Shown here in pieces: positions 1-8,490 of a DNA stretch of 64,000 nt. The DNA is from Planctomyces sp. SH-PL62. Lineage in GTDB: Bacteria > Planctomycetota > Planctomycetia > Planctomycetales > Planctomycetaceae. Under the pieces are notes generated by a model that was given only the letters and a program-made list of their open reading frames with translations, was not told where the DNA came from and searched no databases. Within the stretch, counting starts at the first letter, position 1; each line of letters begins with the position of its first letter. A program made the translations under genes and the position numbers. The DNA lies in NCBI GenBank assembly GCA_945893045.1, contig CAMDEA010000008.1, forward strand, positions 1-64,000, given 5' to 3'.

Positions 1-663
<663 letters not shown>

Positions 664-664
664 C

Positions 665-845
665 TTTGGAGTGCGGGGTGTCAGCCCCGTTTTGGAAATT
701 TCACGATGAGCGGTTGGCTCACTGGTATCGTGGTTTTCATTGCGGCAATTTGGCTGGTTGCCGACGTGATCGTTTTTTGTCGCGTGAACCAAAGAGATTT
801 CAAACCGAAAGACCAAAGCGGTGCTGACACACCGAACTCCAAACC
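665..845. repeat. Imperfect inverted repeat, family E copy 1
   Basis: The segment opens with TTGGAGTGCGGGGTGTCAG and closes with the near-complement CTGACACACCGAACTCCAAA, two bases before the ATG of the Uma2 gene. A second element (11698-11842) has the same outer ends (TTGGAGTGCGG ... CTCCAAA) and also stops just before an ATG. The space between the arms encodes a possible small membrane peptide. Confidence 0.7.
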
Positions 846-849
846 ATGA
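706..849 (+). CDS. Possible 47-residue single-span membrane peptide
   Basis: This frame is too short for standard gene lists. It reads MSGWLTGIVVFIAAIWLVAD, then a short hydrophobic stretch ending in FCRVNQ, then a charged tail ending PNSKP. Residues 4-26 would form one membrane span with the basic tail inside. The stop codon overlaps the start of the following Uma2 gene as ATGA. That gene has no visible Shine-Dalgarno sequence, so translational coupling would explain its initiation. Against it: the frame sits between the arms of an inverted repeat and its own ribosome-binding site is weak (GGAAA about 10 bases upstream). No family is recognised. Confidence 0.42.
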   Translation: MSGWLTGIVVFIAAIWLVADVIVFCRVNQRDFKPKDQSGADTPNSKP

Positions 850-1505
850 CCACACTCAACCTCGACCCAATCCTGCACTCACCGCGTCTGCCGGACATCG
901 CCGCTGTGCTCAACGAGCGTCTGCGCGATGAGGCCACACGCCGGGAGCGGTTCTACGAAGAAATGTCTGACGCTCAAAAAGTGGAATTCATCGACGGCGA
1001 GGTTGTCATGCACTCTCCAGCCCGTAATCGGCATCTGACAGCCAAGTTGAATCTGACGAGACTCATCAGCACATTCGTCGATCAGCATGGACTCGGCGTC
1101 GTGCGAGACGAGAAATGCCTCTGCGTGTTCCCACGCAACGATTACGAACCGGACATCGTTTTCTTCGGGCCTGAGACGGCCAGCCGATTTCACTCCAACA
1201 CCATGAAGTTCCCGGTCCCCGACTTCGCCGTCGAAGTCTTGTCCGAAACCACCGAACACCGCGACCGAGGCGTCAAGTTTGAAGATTACGAAGCTCACGG
1301 CGTCCAAGAATATTGGATCATCGACCCGACCGAAGGCCGCGAGACCGTCGAACAATACGTCCTCGAAGACGGCAGCTTTCAACTCCGTCTGAAATCTGGC
1401 TCCGGCGAAATCGCCAGCCAAGTCATCCCGAACTTCCGCATTCCGATCCTCGCGATCTTTGACACGAAAGAGAATCTGGCCGCGTTGAAGACCATGCTCG
1501 GCTAA
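846..1505 (+). CDS. Uma2-family (DUF820) putative restriction-endonuclease-like protein
   Basis: The 219-residue protein has the Uma2 pattern: KVEFIDGEVVMHSPARNRH near residue 40, then DEKCLCVFPRNDYEPDIVFF, PDFAVEVLSETTEHRDRGVK and EYWIIDP. The Asp of EPDIVF, the Glu of VEVLS and the Lys of DRGVKFEDY fit the PD-(D/E)XK nuclease core of this family. The family is greatly expanded in cyanobacteria and planctomycetes and its biological substrate is not established. It sits between rho and ribH with no obvious functional link. The ATG overlaps the stop of the preceding small frame by four bases (ATGA). Confidence 0.85.
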   Translation: MTTLNLDPILHSPRLPDIAAVLNERLRDEATRRERFYEEMSDAQKVEFIDGEVVMHSPARNRHLTAKLNLTRLISTFVDQHGLGVVRDEKCLCVFPRNDYEPDIVFFGPETASRFHSNTMKFPVPDFAVEVLSETTEHRDRGVKFEDYEAHGVQEYWIIDPTEGRETVEQYVLEDGSFQLRLKSGSGEIASQVIPNFRIPILAIFDTKENLAALKTMLG

Positions 1506-1523
1506 TCTGAGACTCATCCCACC

Positions 1524-1991
1524 ATGCCCACCACCATCGAATCCAACCTCCTTGTCGGCAATGACCACTTTGCGATCATCGTGTCGCGATTCAACGATCT
1601 CGTTACACGCCGGCTGCTCGACGGAGCACTCGAAACCTTCCGCCGCCACGGAGCCAAAGACGAGCAACTCACCATCGTCTGGGCTCCCGGCGCGTTCGAG
1701 CTTCCGCAACTCGCGCAACATCTTGCGAGCAGCAAGAAGTTCGCCGCCATCGTTGCCCTCGGAGCCGTTATCCAAGGCGAGACGACTCACCACGACTACA
1801 TCAACCACCAAGTCGCCGCCGGCCTGATGCGCACCGCCCAAGAGACCGGCATCCCGGTCCTCTTCGGAGTCCTCACCTGCGAAAACCTCGACCAAGCCCT
1901 CAACCGAGCTGGTGGCAAAGCCGGCAACAAGGGGACCGAGGCCGCGCTCGCCGCGATCGAAATGGTCAACACGTTGAAGCTGTTGAAATAA
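1524..1991 (+). CDS. ribH: 6,7-dimethyl-8-ribityllumazine synthase
   Basis: RibH condenses 5-amino-6-ribitylamino-uracil with 3,4-dihydroxy-2-butanone 4-phosphate, the penultimate step of riboflavin synthesis. The 155-residue length is typical. Visible family motifs are FAIIVSRFNDLVTRRLLDGA (substrate loop), WAPGAFELP, AIVALGAVIQGETTHHDYI with the catalytic His of the HHDY segment, PVLFGVLTCENLDQAL and the closing NKGTEAALAAIEM. The gene lies upstream of nusB, a common bacterial pairing. The start gives the usual short N-terminal extension before the first beta strand. Confidence 0.96.
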   Translation: MPTTIESNLLVGNDHFAIIVSRFNDLVTRRLLDGALETFRRHGAKDEQLTIVWAPGAFELPQLAQHLASSKKFAAIVALGAVIQGETTHHDYINHQVAAGLMRTAQETGIPVLFGVLTCENLDQALNRAGGKAGNKGTEAALAAIEMVNTLKLLK

Positions 1992-1996
1992 CCTAT

Positions 1997-2080
1997 CCGT
2001 ACCGCGACCGTCAGGGAGCGGCCCGCCACGAATTCATCACGCGACTCGAACGCGGCCGCTCCCTGACGGTCGCGGTACGG
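1997..2080. repeat. Inverted repeat, family A copy 1
   Basis: Two arms of about 26 bases, CCGTACCGCGACCGTCAGGG and its exact complement, enclose a short unrelated loop. The element lies between ribH and nusB. The second copy (62421-62494) follows phoB and has the same arms with a different loop. The arms could form a long hairpin in RNA and might terminate or stabilise transcripts. Confidence 0.9.
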
Positions 2081-2101
2081 CTCTCTTTCCCGGAACCATC
2101 C

Positions 2102-2539
2102 ATGTCCACATCCCGCCGCTCCCGTGCTCGCGAACTCGCGATGCAGATGCTGTATCAAACCGACCTCAACCCGGACGCTACGGCCGACACGATCCGCAGC
2201 ATGATTGCTGAGGAACTCCGCGAGCCGGGTCTGCAAGAGTTCGCCTGGAGCCTGTTCTCCGGCGTGATGGAATGGAAAGCCCAGATCGACCGTCACCTGG
2301 AAGAGACCGCCGCCAACTGGCAGCTCGCGCGCATGGCTCCTACCGATCGCAACATCCTGCGGTTGGGCGCGTTCGAGCTGCTGCACACCGACACGCCGCA
2401 CCGAGTCGTCATTGACGAAGCGGTCGAGATGGCCAAGAAGTTTGGCTCGATGCAGTCCTTCCAATTCGTCAACGGCATCCTGGATCGCATTGTGCCGGAC
2501 GAGAAACGTTCCAGGCCCGCAACACCGACCAACGATTGA
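2102..2539 (+). CDS. nusB: Transcription antitermination factor NusB
   Basis: NusB binds BoxA RNA together with NusE (ribosomal protein S10) and supports processive transcription of rRNA operons. The 145-residue, all-helical protein shows the family opening RRSRARELAMQMLYQTDLNP, the central NWQLARMAPTDRNILRLGAF and the closing TPHRVVIDEAVEMAKKFG followed by FVNGILDRI. The gene follows ribH, separated by an inverted repeat, and is followed within 16 bases by a GNAT gene. The ATG gives the standard start just ahead of the first helix. Confidence 0.96.
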   Translation: MSTSRRSRARELAMQMLYQTDLNPDATADTIRSMIAEELREPGLQEFAWSLFSGVMEWKAQIDRHLEETAANWQLARMAPTDRNILRLGAFELLHTDTPHRVVIDEAVEMAKKFGSMQSFQFVNGILDRIVPDEKRSRPATPTND

Positions 2540-2555
2540 TGCGAGAGTTTGCGTC

Positions 2556-3029
2556 ATGACGGAAATGCGAATTGAAGCCGCGAAGTCCACCGACTACTTA
2601 AACGTCGCCGCGCTCGACCGGATTGCGTGGCCGATCGTCCCGGAGGTGTTTATCCCGGATGGCGAACACATCTGGCGAGTCTGGAGCGACACGGCCACGC
2701 TGCTGATTGCGCGAAAGGCGAATGACGCACCGCCGCTGAGGGAGTCACACGACATCGCTGGTGCGCTCGTGCAATTCCCGACTCAGCGCGGGGAATTATT
2801 CCTGCACAAGATCATGGTGCATCCGGATTGCCGAGGGACCGGCATCGGAACAGAGTTGATGCGTGCGGCACTGGCCCATGCCGGCGTGCCGGTATTGCTG
2901 ACGGTCGATCCACAGAACGCGCCGGCGGTGAAGCTTTACGAAAGTCTCGGGTTCGGCATTCGCGAACACATTCGGGGCTTCTACCGACCACACGAAGACC
3001 GATACGTCATGGTCTATCAGCCAACGTAG
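2556..3029 (+). CDS. GNAT-family N-acetyltransferase
   Basis: The 157-residue protein carries the acetyl-CoA-binding motif A as HPDCRGTGIGTELMRAALAH and motif B as LLTVDPQNAPAVKLYESLGF, typical of single-domain GNAT enzymes that move an acetyl group onto an amine. The substrate cannot be read from sequence. The frame stays open upstream into nusB, but ATG 2556 is preferred because it starts 16 bases after the nusB stop and gives a compact MTEMRIEAAKSTDYLNVAAL beginning. It is probably co-transcribed with nusB. Confidence 0.88.
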   Translation: MTEMRIEAAKSTDYLNVAALDRIAWPIVPEVFIPDGEHIWRVWSDTATLLIARKANDAPPLRESHDIAGALVQFPTQRGELFLHKIMVHPDCRGTGIGTELMRAALAHAGVPVLLTVDPQNAPAVKLYESLGFGIREHIRGFYRPHEDRYVMVYQPT

Positions 3030-3048
3030 TTGCCACGTCAGCCCAACG

Positions 3049-3981
3049 TCACGAATGATCTAGCCATGTGAAGTCTGTCGCGTCGGTCGTCCCCGACGGT
3101 ACAGCGTCGCGTCGGCGAGAACGTCTTCGGAAGATCAACTCCACGGTCACTCCGACGACAAGAAACGTCACCAGAATGCCGATGGCCAAGTACGTCAGCG
3201 AGCTGCTGTATCCGGCAGGCCGCGGTACGGGTGACTTAGGCTGAGACAACACGGTCAATGTTTTCGCCAACAACAGCGGCGCGGTGTGAAAATCGTTCGC
3301 CGTCGCGTAGCTATATCGTTTGAAGAAGTAACCGGTCACGCGGACGCGGAGCGGCGGTTTCAATTCGTCTGCCAGTGGAACGCCCGCCGGCAGGTCGCTG
3401 CACACCACGCGATACGGATTGAGGCCCGAATCGGCGGTGAAGAGCCACACTTCCAACGCGGACGGTTCAGCGGGCGATGCGACAAGCGGTTGGCACCGGC
3501 GAATCTCTCCTTCGACGGTCAGCACCTCGCCGCGATAGCGCTCGGCTTCGAGCATCAGCACGGCAAACGGCAAGTCGGCATGCGCGATCCGTTCGAGTTC
3601 TGCGAGCGGCCTATCGCGGGCTTCTGCCAAGAGCGTGTCGTAAGCAACTTTCTCCGCCGCAGTGACGCCGAAGGTGTTGTCGGTCACGGACGCGAGCAAC
3701 GACTTGTCGATCGACGGTGATTGCGAACCGGAATCACCAACGACGCGCACGGCATCGTCGCGCAACGGGGCGGTGACGGATTCGTGCGGTTCGTTCAGCA
3801 ATCGCTTGAGCCGCCGCGCTTCGTCGGGAGTCCGGCCGGCCAGCACGGGATCGGATTTCGGTTGCCGAGCCTGCTTCAACGACCACGACAGGATTAGCAG
3901 CGACGGCGCGAGCATTGCCCCCCAGAGAATCAATCTCCAATTTGGCGCGAGCGGCGGGCGGTCAGAAGTTCCAAAACGCAT
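3049..3981 (-). CDS. Two-span membrane protein of unknown function, homologue of the 6177-7244 product
   Basis: The 310-residue protein has an N-terminal membrane span (ILWGAMLAPSLLILSWSL), a long periplasm-sized central region and a C-terminal span (LTYLAIGILVTFLVVGVTVE) followed by a basic tail. The central part RPLAELERIAHADLPF, ERYRGEVLTVEGEIRR, GVPLADELKPPLRVRVTGYF and FKRYSYA aligns with RPFAELEKGAIRDVPYSHLW, LYRGQPMRIKLHVRR, GVPIGTDVEGDIVFVGYF and LKWMGYRSFE in the product of 6177-7244. Both proteins thus share one architecture: span, conserved domain (possibly OB-like beta), span. They flank the ExbB/ExbD genes on opposite strands, suggesting a shared role with that complex. No known family is recognised. 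Confidence 0.8.
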   Translation of the reverse strand: MRFGTSDRPPLAPNWRLILWGAMLAPSLLILSWSLKQARQPKSDPVLAGRTPDEARRLKRLLNEPHESVTAPLRDDAVRVVGDSGSQSPSIDKSLLASVTDNTFGVTAAEKVAYDTLLAEARDRPLAELERIAHADLPFAVLMLEAERYRGEVLTVEGEIRRCQPLVASPAEPSALEVWLFTADSGLNPYRVVCSDLPAGVPLADELKPPLRVRVTGYFFKRYSYATANDFHTAPLLLAKTLTVLSQPKSPVPRPAGYSSSLTYLAIGILVTFLVVGVTVELIFRRRSRRRDAVPSGTTDATDFTWLDHS

Positions 3982-4063
3982 GGCAAAGATTGTAGCTACC
4001 CTGCACTACAAACGATTGATTTCATCTCGCGCCAACAAGATTTCGCCCATCACAGGAACAGAC

Positions 4064-4159
4064 AATAAGGATTGCCGAATAAGGAGTGCAGAAGGCGGAA
4101 GGTCGGACAGGGCTGTTCTCCTTCTCCCTTCTGCACTCCTTATTCGGCAATCCTTATTT
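4064..4159. repeat. Inverted repeat, family B copy 1, in the 3982-4327 gap
   Basis: Arms AATAAGGATTGCCGAATAAG and its complement, extended by a shared GGAGTGCAGAAGG segment, enclose a short loop. The second copy is at 16677-16773. It lies in the divergent region between the 3049-3981 gene and the ExbB gene, which contains no other recognised gene. The rest of that gap holds a GC-rich hairpin stretch (about 4200-4255). Confidence 0.9.
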
Positions 4160-4327
4160 TCGGACGGCGTCATGATCGCTTCGTTGCCGGACCGGAGTGA
4201 GCGAAGCGGGTTGCGGGCGACGCCCGCGCTAAGTCAAAACGCGGGTCACTCGCCCGTTTGAAAATCGAGAGCCTCATCGTCACGATACCCCCGCGATTCG
4301 CGAGATTCCTCAACACGGAGTTTGCTC

Positions 4328-5170
4328 ATGCTGTCGAATGGGTTCGGGCAAGTGGCCTGGTGGGCCAAGTGGTTGCTGCTGATCGGGGTTTTGTCGGCGG
4401 CGGGAACCGTGTTCTCGCAGGAAGAAGAAGCCGCGATGGACGAAGCGGAGAAACCGGCCGCGAAAGCCGATGCCGGTGCCGCCGAAGGGGACGCCGCGAA
4501 ACCTGAGGGCGAAGCCGAAAACCAGTCGATGTTGATGTGGCTCATCGAAACATCGGGCCTGATCGGAGCGGTGATTCTCGTGATCTCGATCTTCTTCGTG
4601 CATCGCGTCGTGACGCTGTTCCTGGAATTCAAGCCGGAGCTGGTGTCGCCTCCCGATCTCATTGAGCAGATCGAAGCGTTGGTCGCGAAGCGAGATTTCA
4701 ATGGCGTTTATCAAGCTTCCAAGAAGAGCGAATCGGCGTTGGGGCAATTGCTGGTGGCGGGGATGACGGCGATGTCGTCCGGACTGGGTGAAGCTCGCGA
4801 GGCGATGGACCGCACCGGCGAAGCGATTACGGTCCACATGGAAAAGCGGATCAGCTTGCTGGCGGTCATCGGTTCGCTGGGCCCGATGATCGGGTTGCTG
4901 GGGACGCTGAAAGGGATGATCGGGGCGTTCAGCGCGATCGCCCTCTCAGGCACACAACTCAAAGCGAGCCAGGTGGCCGGCAACATTTCCGAAGCGCTCG
5001 TGCTGACGTTCGAGGGGGTCGCCATCTCGGTGCCGGCCATTTATCTCTTCGCCTTGTTCAAAGATCGCGTCGCCACATTGACGGTGGATGTGCAAAACAT
5101 GTCGGACGAGTTGATTCGAAAGATGCACGCATCGGCTCAGGCCCGGACGGCTCCACCACCGCAGGCGTAG
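4328..5170 (+). CDS. exbB: MotA/TolQ/ExbB proton channel family protein
   Basis: ExbB/TolQ subunits form a proton channel with ExbD/TolR and power envelope processes. The 280-residue protein begins with a signal-like segment ending VLSAAGTVFSQ, then an acidic, alanine-rich linker, a first span (LIGAVILVISIFFVHRVVTL), a cytoplasmic loop, and the family core LLAVIGSLGPMIGLLGTLKG with GVAISVPAIYLFALF as the last span. ATG 4328 is chosen over an upstream in-frame TTG because GGAG sits seven bases ahead of it. Two ExbD genes follow at once. Whether it drives TonB-type uptake, Tol-type envelope constriction or something planctomycete-specific cannot be told; no TonB gene is nearby. Confidence 0.92.
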   Translation: MLSNGFGQVAWWAKWLLLIGVLSAAGTVFSQEEEAAMDEAEKPAAKADAGAAEGDAAKPEGEAENQSMLMWLIETSGLIGAVILVISIFFVHRVVTLFLEFKPELVSPPDLIEQIEALVAKRDFNGVYQASKKSESALGQLLVAGMTAMSSGLGEAREAMDRTGEAITVHMEKRISLLAVIGSLGPMIGLLGTLKGMIGAFSAIALSGTQLKASQVAGNISEALVLTFEGVAISVPAIYLFALFKDRVATLTVDVQNMSDELIRKMHASAQARTAPPPQA

Positions 5171-5194
5171 GACTGATTCGCAGGGAGATCGCCG

Positions 5195-5641
5195 ATGTCA
5201 GGAAGTCACTCCGAAACCGCCGAGCCTGACCTCACCCCCATGCTCGACATGGTGTTTCAGTTGGTCACCTTTTTCATGCTGGTGATCAACTTTAAGGGAG
5301 CGGCGTTGGATCAGGCGTTGCAACTCCCCGTGCTCGGTTCGGCGCGGCCGCTGGAATGGAAAGGCGAGTACGAACCGCTGGTCCTGAACATCGACGCCGA
5401 TGGCCACATCAAGGTCTACGGAACCGTGGTCGATCCGGAGAAACACATCGCCCGGGAAGCTGCCGAACTGAAGGCTCAGTTGAAAGCCGCGGGACAACCC
5501 ACCACGGGCGAGCTACCGGTGCCCGTCGTCATGCGCTCCGACAAAGGGACGAAGTTTCATTTGGTCAATCGCGTCATCCAGATCTGCCAAGAGAACGGCT
5601 ATCAACAGTTTTCGCTGAGCGCCATGACTGGCAAGGAATAA
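5195..5641 (+). CDS. exbD: ExbD/TolR family protein (first of two)
   Basis: The 148-residue protein has the ExbD plan: a short cytoplasmic N-terminus, one span with the conserved proton-carrying Asp (DLTPMLDMVFQLVTFFML), then a periplasmic domain ending VNRVIQICQENGYQQFSLSA, where ExbD proteins carry the V...C...G...V/L pattern. GGGAG about ten bases upstream supports the ATG. It is followed after one base by the second ExbD gene, so the two are surely co-transcribed and could assemble as unlike subunits. Confidence 0.92.
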   Translation: MSGSHSETAEPDLTPMLDMVFQLVTFFMLVINFKGAALDQALQLPVLGSARPLEWKGEYEPLVLNIDADGHIKVYGTVVDPEKHIAREAAELKAQLKAAGQPTTGELPVPVVMRSDKGTKFHLVNRVIQICQENGYQQFSLSAMTGKE

Positions 5642-5642
5642 C

Positions 5643-6164
5643 ATGAGCCGCCGTCGTCACCGCCGCAAGAACCAAGGTGCGGTCAAACTGAATGTGACCG
5701 CCATGCTCGACATGGCCTTCCAGCTTCTGGCGTTTTTTATTCTGACGTTCCGCCCGATGCCGGTCGAAGGTCACTTGTCGCTGAACATGCCGCCGCCAGT
5801 CCCGCTGACCAACATCGCCACCGAGCCGACCGTCGGTAAGGAAGGGAGCGGCATGATCGCCCCGTTGCATGCGTTGCACCTGTTTGTCACCGCGACGGAA
5901 ACCGGCGAAGTCGCGCAAGTCCGCTTGGAAAGCGCGATCCTGTCCTCGGGCCGGCTGACACCCGGTACTTTGGCCGGCATCGACCGCCGCCTTCAGCCGC
6001 TGTTCGCTCGCGGAAATGCGATTTACGACCGCATCCAAATCGAAGTCGATCGCGACCTGCGCTACGAAGAACTCTTAAAGCTGGTCGATGTCTGCGCTCA
6101 ACAAAAGATGCCCGACGGCAAATCGCTGGGCAAAGTCAGCTTCGTGGAAATGCGGCCGCGTTAG
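5643..6164 (+). CDS. exbD: ExbD/TolR family protein (second of two)
   Basis: The 173-residue protein starts with a very basic cytoplasmic segment (MSRRRHRRKNQG), then the Asp-bearing span LNVTAMLDMAFQLLAFFIL, then a periplasmic region rich in proline (MPPPVPL) and a C-terminal domain with YDRIQIEVDRDLRYEELLKL and VDVCAQQKM. It diverges strongly from the first ExbD outside the membrane segment, so the pair probably gives a mixed ExbD ring or two functions rather than simple duplication. The start lies one base after the previous stop. Confidence 0.9.
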   Translation: MSRRRHRRKNQGAVKLNVTAMLDMAFQLLAFFILTFRPMPVEGHLSLNMPPPVPLTNIATEPTVGKEGSGMIAPLHALHLFVTATETGEVAQVRLESAILSSGRLTPGTLAGIDRRLQPLFARGNAIYDRIQIEVDRDLRYEELLKLVDVCAQQKMPDGKSLGKVSFVEMRPR

Positions 6165-6176
6165 AGGAAACCACTC

Positions 6177-7244
6177 ATGCGACGTCGCTTGGCACGTCCG
6201 TTCGGCAATACCGTCTCCTCCGCGCGAATCGTGTCGATGCTGATGGGCTTGGCGGTGCTCGCGATGCTTTATCAGCGTGCCAAAGAGCCGCAGTTCTGGC
6301 GCTGGATGACCAATGAAAGCCGAGCCGATGCTGAGGACGAACCGGCGAAGACGTCACCACGCGCTGACCGGGCAAAGTCGCAGGACAACGTCGCGAACAC
6401 ATCAGAAAACATTGTCTCTGGACCGAATGAAACCGACGCCGACGAACTCACCAAGCTGCGCTCCAACTTGAAGTCGATTCAAGATCGTCAGCCATTGCAG
6501 CCGCATGAAATGCCGGCGTACTGGCGATTGCTCGGTTGGAGCCGCACTCGGCCGTTTGCGGAGTTGGAAAAGGGGGCGATCCGCGATGTGCCGTATTCGC
6601 ATTTGTGGGAAGAGCCGGACCTGTATCGTGGCCAACCGATGCGCATCAAGTTGCACGTTCGCCGAGTGCTGGCCTACGACGCCAAAGAGAATCCGCTGGG
6701 GCTAAAGAAGGTCTATGAAGTCTATGGCTTCACCGACAACTCGCTGTCGTCGCCGATTGTCGTCATCCTGCCAGAGAAGCCGCCCGGCGTACCGATTGGC
6801 ACCGATGTGGAAGGTGACATCGTCTTCGTCGGTTATTTCCTGAAATGGATGGGATACCGTTCCTTTGAAGATAAAAAGAAGTACGCACCGCTGCTCGTCG
6901 GCCGCGCCAGGCCGCCCGTTCGCAACGCGGGTGCCGCACAACGCGGCGGCTGGGAACTCGCGTTCCTGACGTTAGTCGGCGGAGTGTTCGCGCTGACCTT
7001 TCTCGGCTGGTTCAGTCTCCGGATGCTGCGTCGTCCACGTTCGGCCGCGGCCGGCGCCAACGTGATCGCACTCGAACGGTTGCCCGACAATTGGATGGCC
7101 CACACCACTTCGGAAACGCGCACCGAATCGACTCCGCCAATTCCGGACATCGTCACTGTCACGCCCATCCTCGCAGCGACGTCCGCCGTGGAGGCTCCAG
7201 TCGTGAATCCGGCAACTCCCCCCGCCGCGTCCAGCACGACTTAA
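6177..7244 (+). CDS. Two-span membrane protein of unknown function, in the ExbB/ExbD operon
   Basis: The 355-residue protein follows the second ExbD by 12 bases. It has an N-terminal span (RIVSMLMGLAVLAMLYQ), a charged linker, a central domain (RPFAELEKGAIRDVPYSHLW; LYRGQPMRIKLHVRR; GVPIGTDVEGDIVFVGYFLK) and a C-terminal span (LAFLTLVGGVFALTFLGW) with a Thr/Pro-rich cytoplasmic tail. It is homologous to the 3049-3981 product on the other side of the cluster. Co-transcription with the proton channel genes suggests a partner of that complex, but no known domain is recognised. Confidence 0.82.
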   Translation: MRRRLARPFGNTVSSARIVSMLMGLAVLAMLYQRAKEPQFWRWMTNESRADAEDEPAKTSPRADRAKSQDNVANTSENIVSGPNETDADELTKLRSNLKSIQDRQPLQPHEMPAYWRLLGWSRTRPFAELEKGAIRDVPYSHLWEEPDLYRGQPMRIKLHVRRVLAYDAKENPLGLKKVYEVYGFTDNSLSSPIVVILPEKPPGVPIGTDVEGDIVFVGYFLKWMGYRSFEDKKKYAPLLVGRARPPVRNAGAAQRGGWELAFLTLVGGVFALTFLGWFSLRMLRRPRSAAAGANVIALERLPDNWMAHTTSETRTESTPPIPDIVTVTPILAATSAVEAPVVNPATPPAASSTT

Positions 7245-7245
7245 C

Positions 7246-7375
7246 TCAGATTATTCATGGCTGCGATGTAACCCGAAGCGTCAGCGAGGGAGTCATCACA
7301 CACTCCCTCGCTGACGCTTCGGGTTACATCGCAGCACGCTGCTCTCCCCAATGAGCAGGCCATGAATAATCTCGG
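7246..7375. repeat. Inverted repeat, family C copy 1
   Basis: An outer pair, GATTATTCATGG and CCATGAATAATC, surrounds an inner perfect pair, CTGCGATGTAACCCGAAGCG (continuing GTCAGCGAGGGAG) and its complement, with an 8-base centre. The second copy at 36076-36160 shares the inner arms and one GTGAATAATC outer arm. It begins within ten bases of the stop of the preceding gene and may act as a terminator. Confidence 0.9.
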
Positions 7376-7658
7376 CTTAACACGACTGCGCACGATCGCT
7401 CGTAGTGACCCAATTGATCGGATCGGTCTCGCCCCCATCAATGGGGCTCACGGCAAGCAATGGTGCGCGGTCAGGGCTCGCACGCAGCGTGTCGTACGTC
7501 TCAGCGAGCCCACCGGCGACTTCCTCTTGCTGCACTTGGCCGAACAGGCTATTAACCCGCCCTCTTCTCAATTCCCCTCGCTGATCCTGCCTGCCTTTCG
7601 CGGTCCATTCGTTTCCGAGTGAACCGTCTCTCCCCTTCGCAATCTGATCACCCCGACC
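7376..7658. other. Intergenic stretch without a convincing gene
   Basis: Short frames exist on both strands (an 86-codon one on plus, and the tail of a long antisense frame on minus), but neither has a ribosome-binding site or recognisable motif. The DNA is less AT-rich than a promoter region usually is. It may hold the promoter of the lipoprotein genes at 7659 or the remains of a decayed gene. Confidence 0.4.
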
Positions 7659-8348
7659 ATGAATTGTTCCGTCGATCCGAAATGGATGTCGGTTCGTTGG
7701 CGCGCTGGCGCGACGATCGTCTTGTTGGCGATCTTCAGCGGCGTGGCCGGCTGCTCGTTGGGAGTCATGGCGGGCCGCGCGATCTTCGGCGATCCCAAGC
7801 AGGCTTCCGAGTTTCACGCGCGCACTGGCATCGACCTGACCAAAGTCGAAAAGAAATTGCTGGTCGTTGTGCGGACGCCGCAGTCGATCGAGGGGGACAT
7901 GCCCTCTCTCGACGTGGACTTGATCGACACGATTTCGCGGCGGCTGAAGCTGCATGGCGTGCAGGTCGTGGACCCGGATCTGGTCGCCAAGTGGATCGAT
8001 CAGAACGGCGGACGGTTCGATCATCCCACGGAACTGGCGCGGGAGTTCGACACCAGCTACATCGCGGTCATCGATATCGACACCTTCAGTCTGCACGATG
8101 AAAACAGCCCCAATCTGTTTCACGGCACGGCGGCCGGCCAGATGCAGGTCTTCGAGGTCCAAGACGTCGCCGGCTCGAAAGAAGCTCTGCAAGTTTTCGG
8201 CGGCAACTTCCGCAATAATTATCCGCCGCATGGTCCCGTGCCGGTGGATTCGCTCTCGCCCAAGATGTTTCAGAAGCGCTTCGTCGACAATCTGAGCGAC
8301 AGGCTCGGCAGCCGCTTCTACGACTTCCGCTTGGGCGACGAAATGTGA
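7659..8348 (+). CDS. Putative lipoprotein of unknown function (first of two homologues)
   Basis: The 229-residue protein has a lipoprotein signal: a basic N-region (RWRAG), hydrophobic ATIVLLAIFSGV and lipobox VAGC at about residues 28-31. The mature part contains KLLVVVRTPQSIEG, DLIDTISRRLKLHGVQVVDP, KWIDQNGG, YIAVIDIDTFSLHDENSPNL and HGTAAGQMQVFEVQD. The same order of segments occurs in the next gene (KVTVAVVCY.., KRKVKVVNPDRVRAWLDEN, YVVYIDLENFNLWEENSHNL, RGHAEGVVSVFEID). The fold looks like an alpha/beta domain such as those of proteins that bind or count envelope components, but no family is recognised. A two-gene operon is likely. Confidence 0.75.
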   Translation: MNCSVDPKWMSVRWRAGATIVLLAIFSGVAGCSLGVMAGRAIFGDPKQASEFHARTGIDLTKVEKKLLVVVRTPQSIEGDMPSLDVDLIDTISRRLKLHGVQVVDPDLVAKWIDQNGGRFDHPTELAREFDTSYIAVIDIDTFSLHDENSPNLFHGTAAGQMQVFEVQDVAGSKEALQVFGGNFRNNYPPHGPVPVDSLSPKMFQKRFVDNLSDRLGSRFYDFRLGDEM

Positions 8349-8355
8349 GTTGGAA

Positions 8356-8490
8356 AACTCGAAATCCGAAACTCGAAATCCGAATGGCAAGCCGATGATC
8401 AACACGCCTCAATCTCAAATCGCTGATCCCCGAACGCGTTCGCAGCGTTCCCTGTTCGGGCTTCGGATTTCGAGTTTCGGATTTCGGATT
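8356..8490. repeat. AT-rich inverted repeat overlapping the 5' end of a lipoprotein gene
   Basis: Arms built on the unit CGAAATCCGAAACTCGAAAT (8356-8384) and its complement (8462-8490) frame a loop that contains ATG 8395 of the second lipoprotein. The right arm is translated as part of the signal-peptide N-region (LRISSFGFR). Confidence 0.8.

Noticed and set aside
7377-8405. Minus-strand frame of about 342 codons
   Set aside because: Most of it is antisense to the first lipoprotein gene. The only non-overlapping part (7377-7658) is coding-like but has no start or motif.
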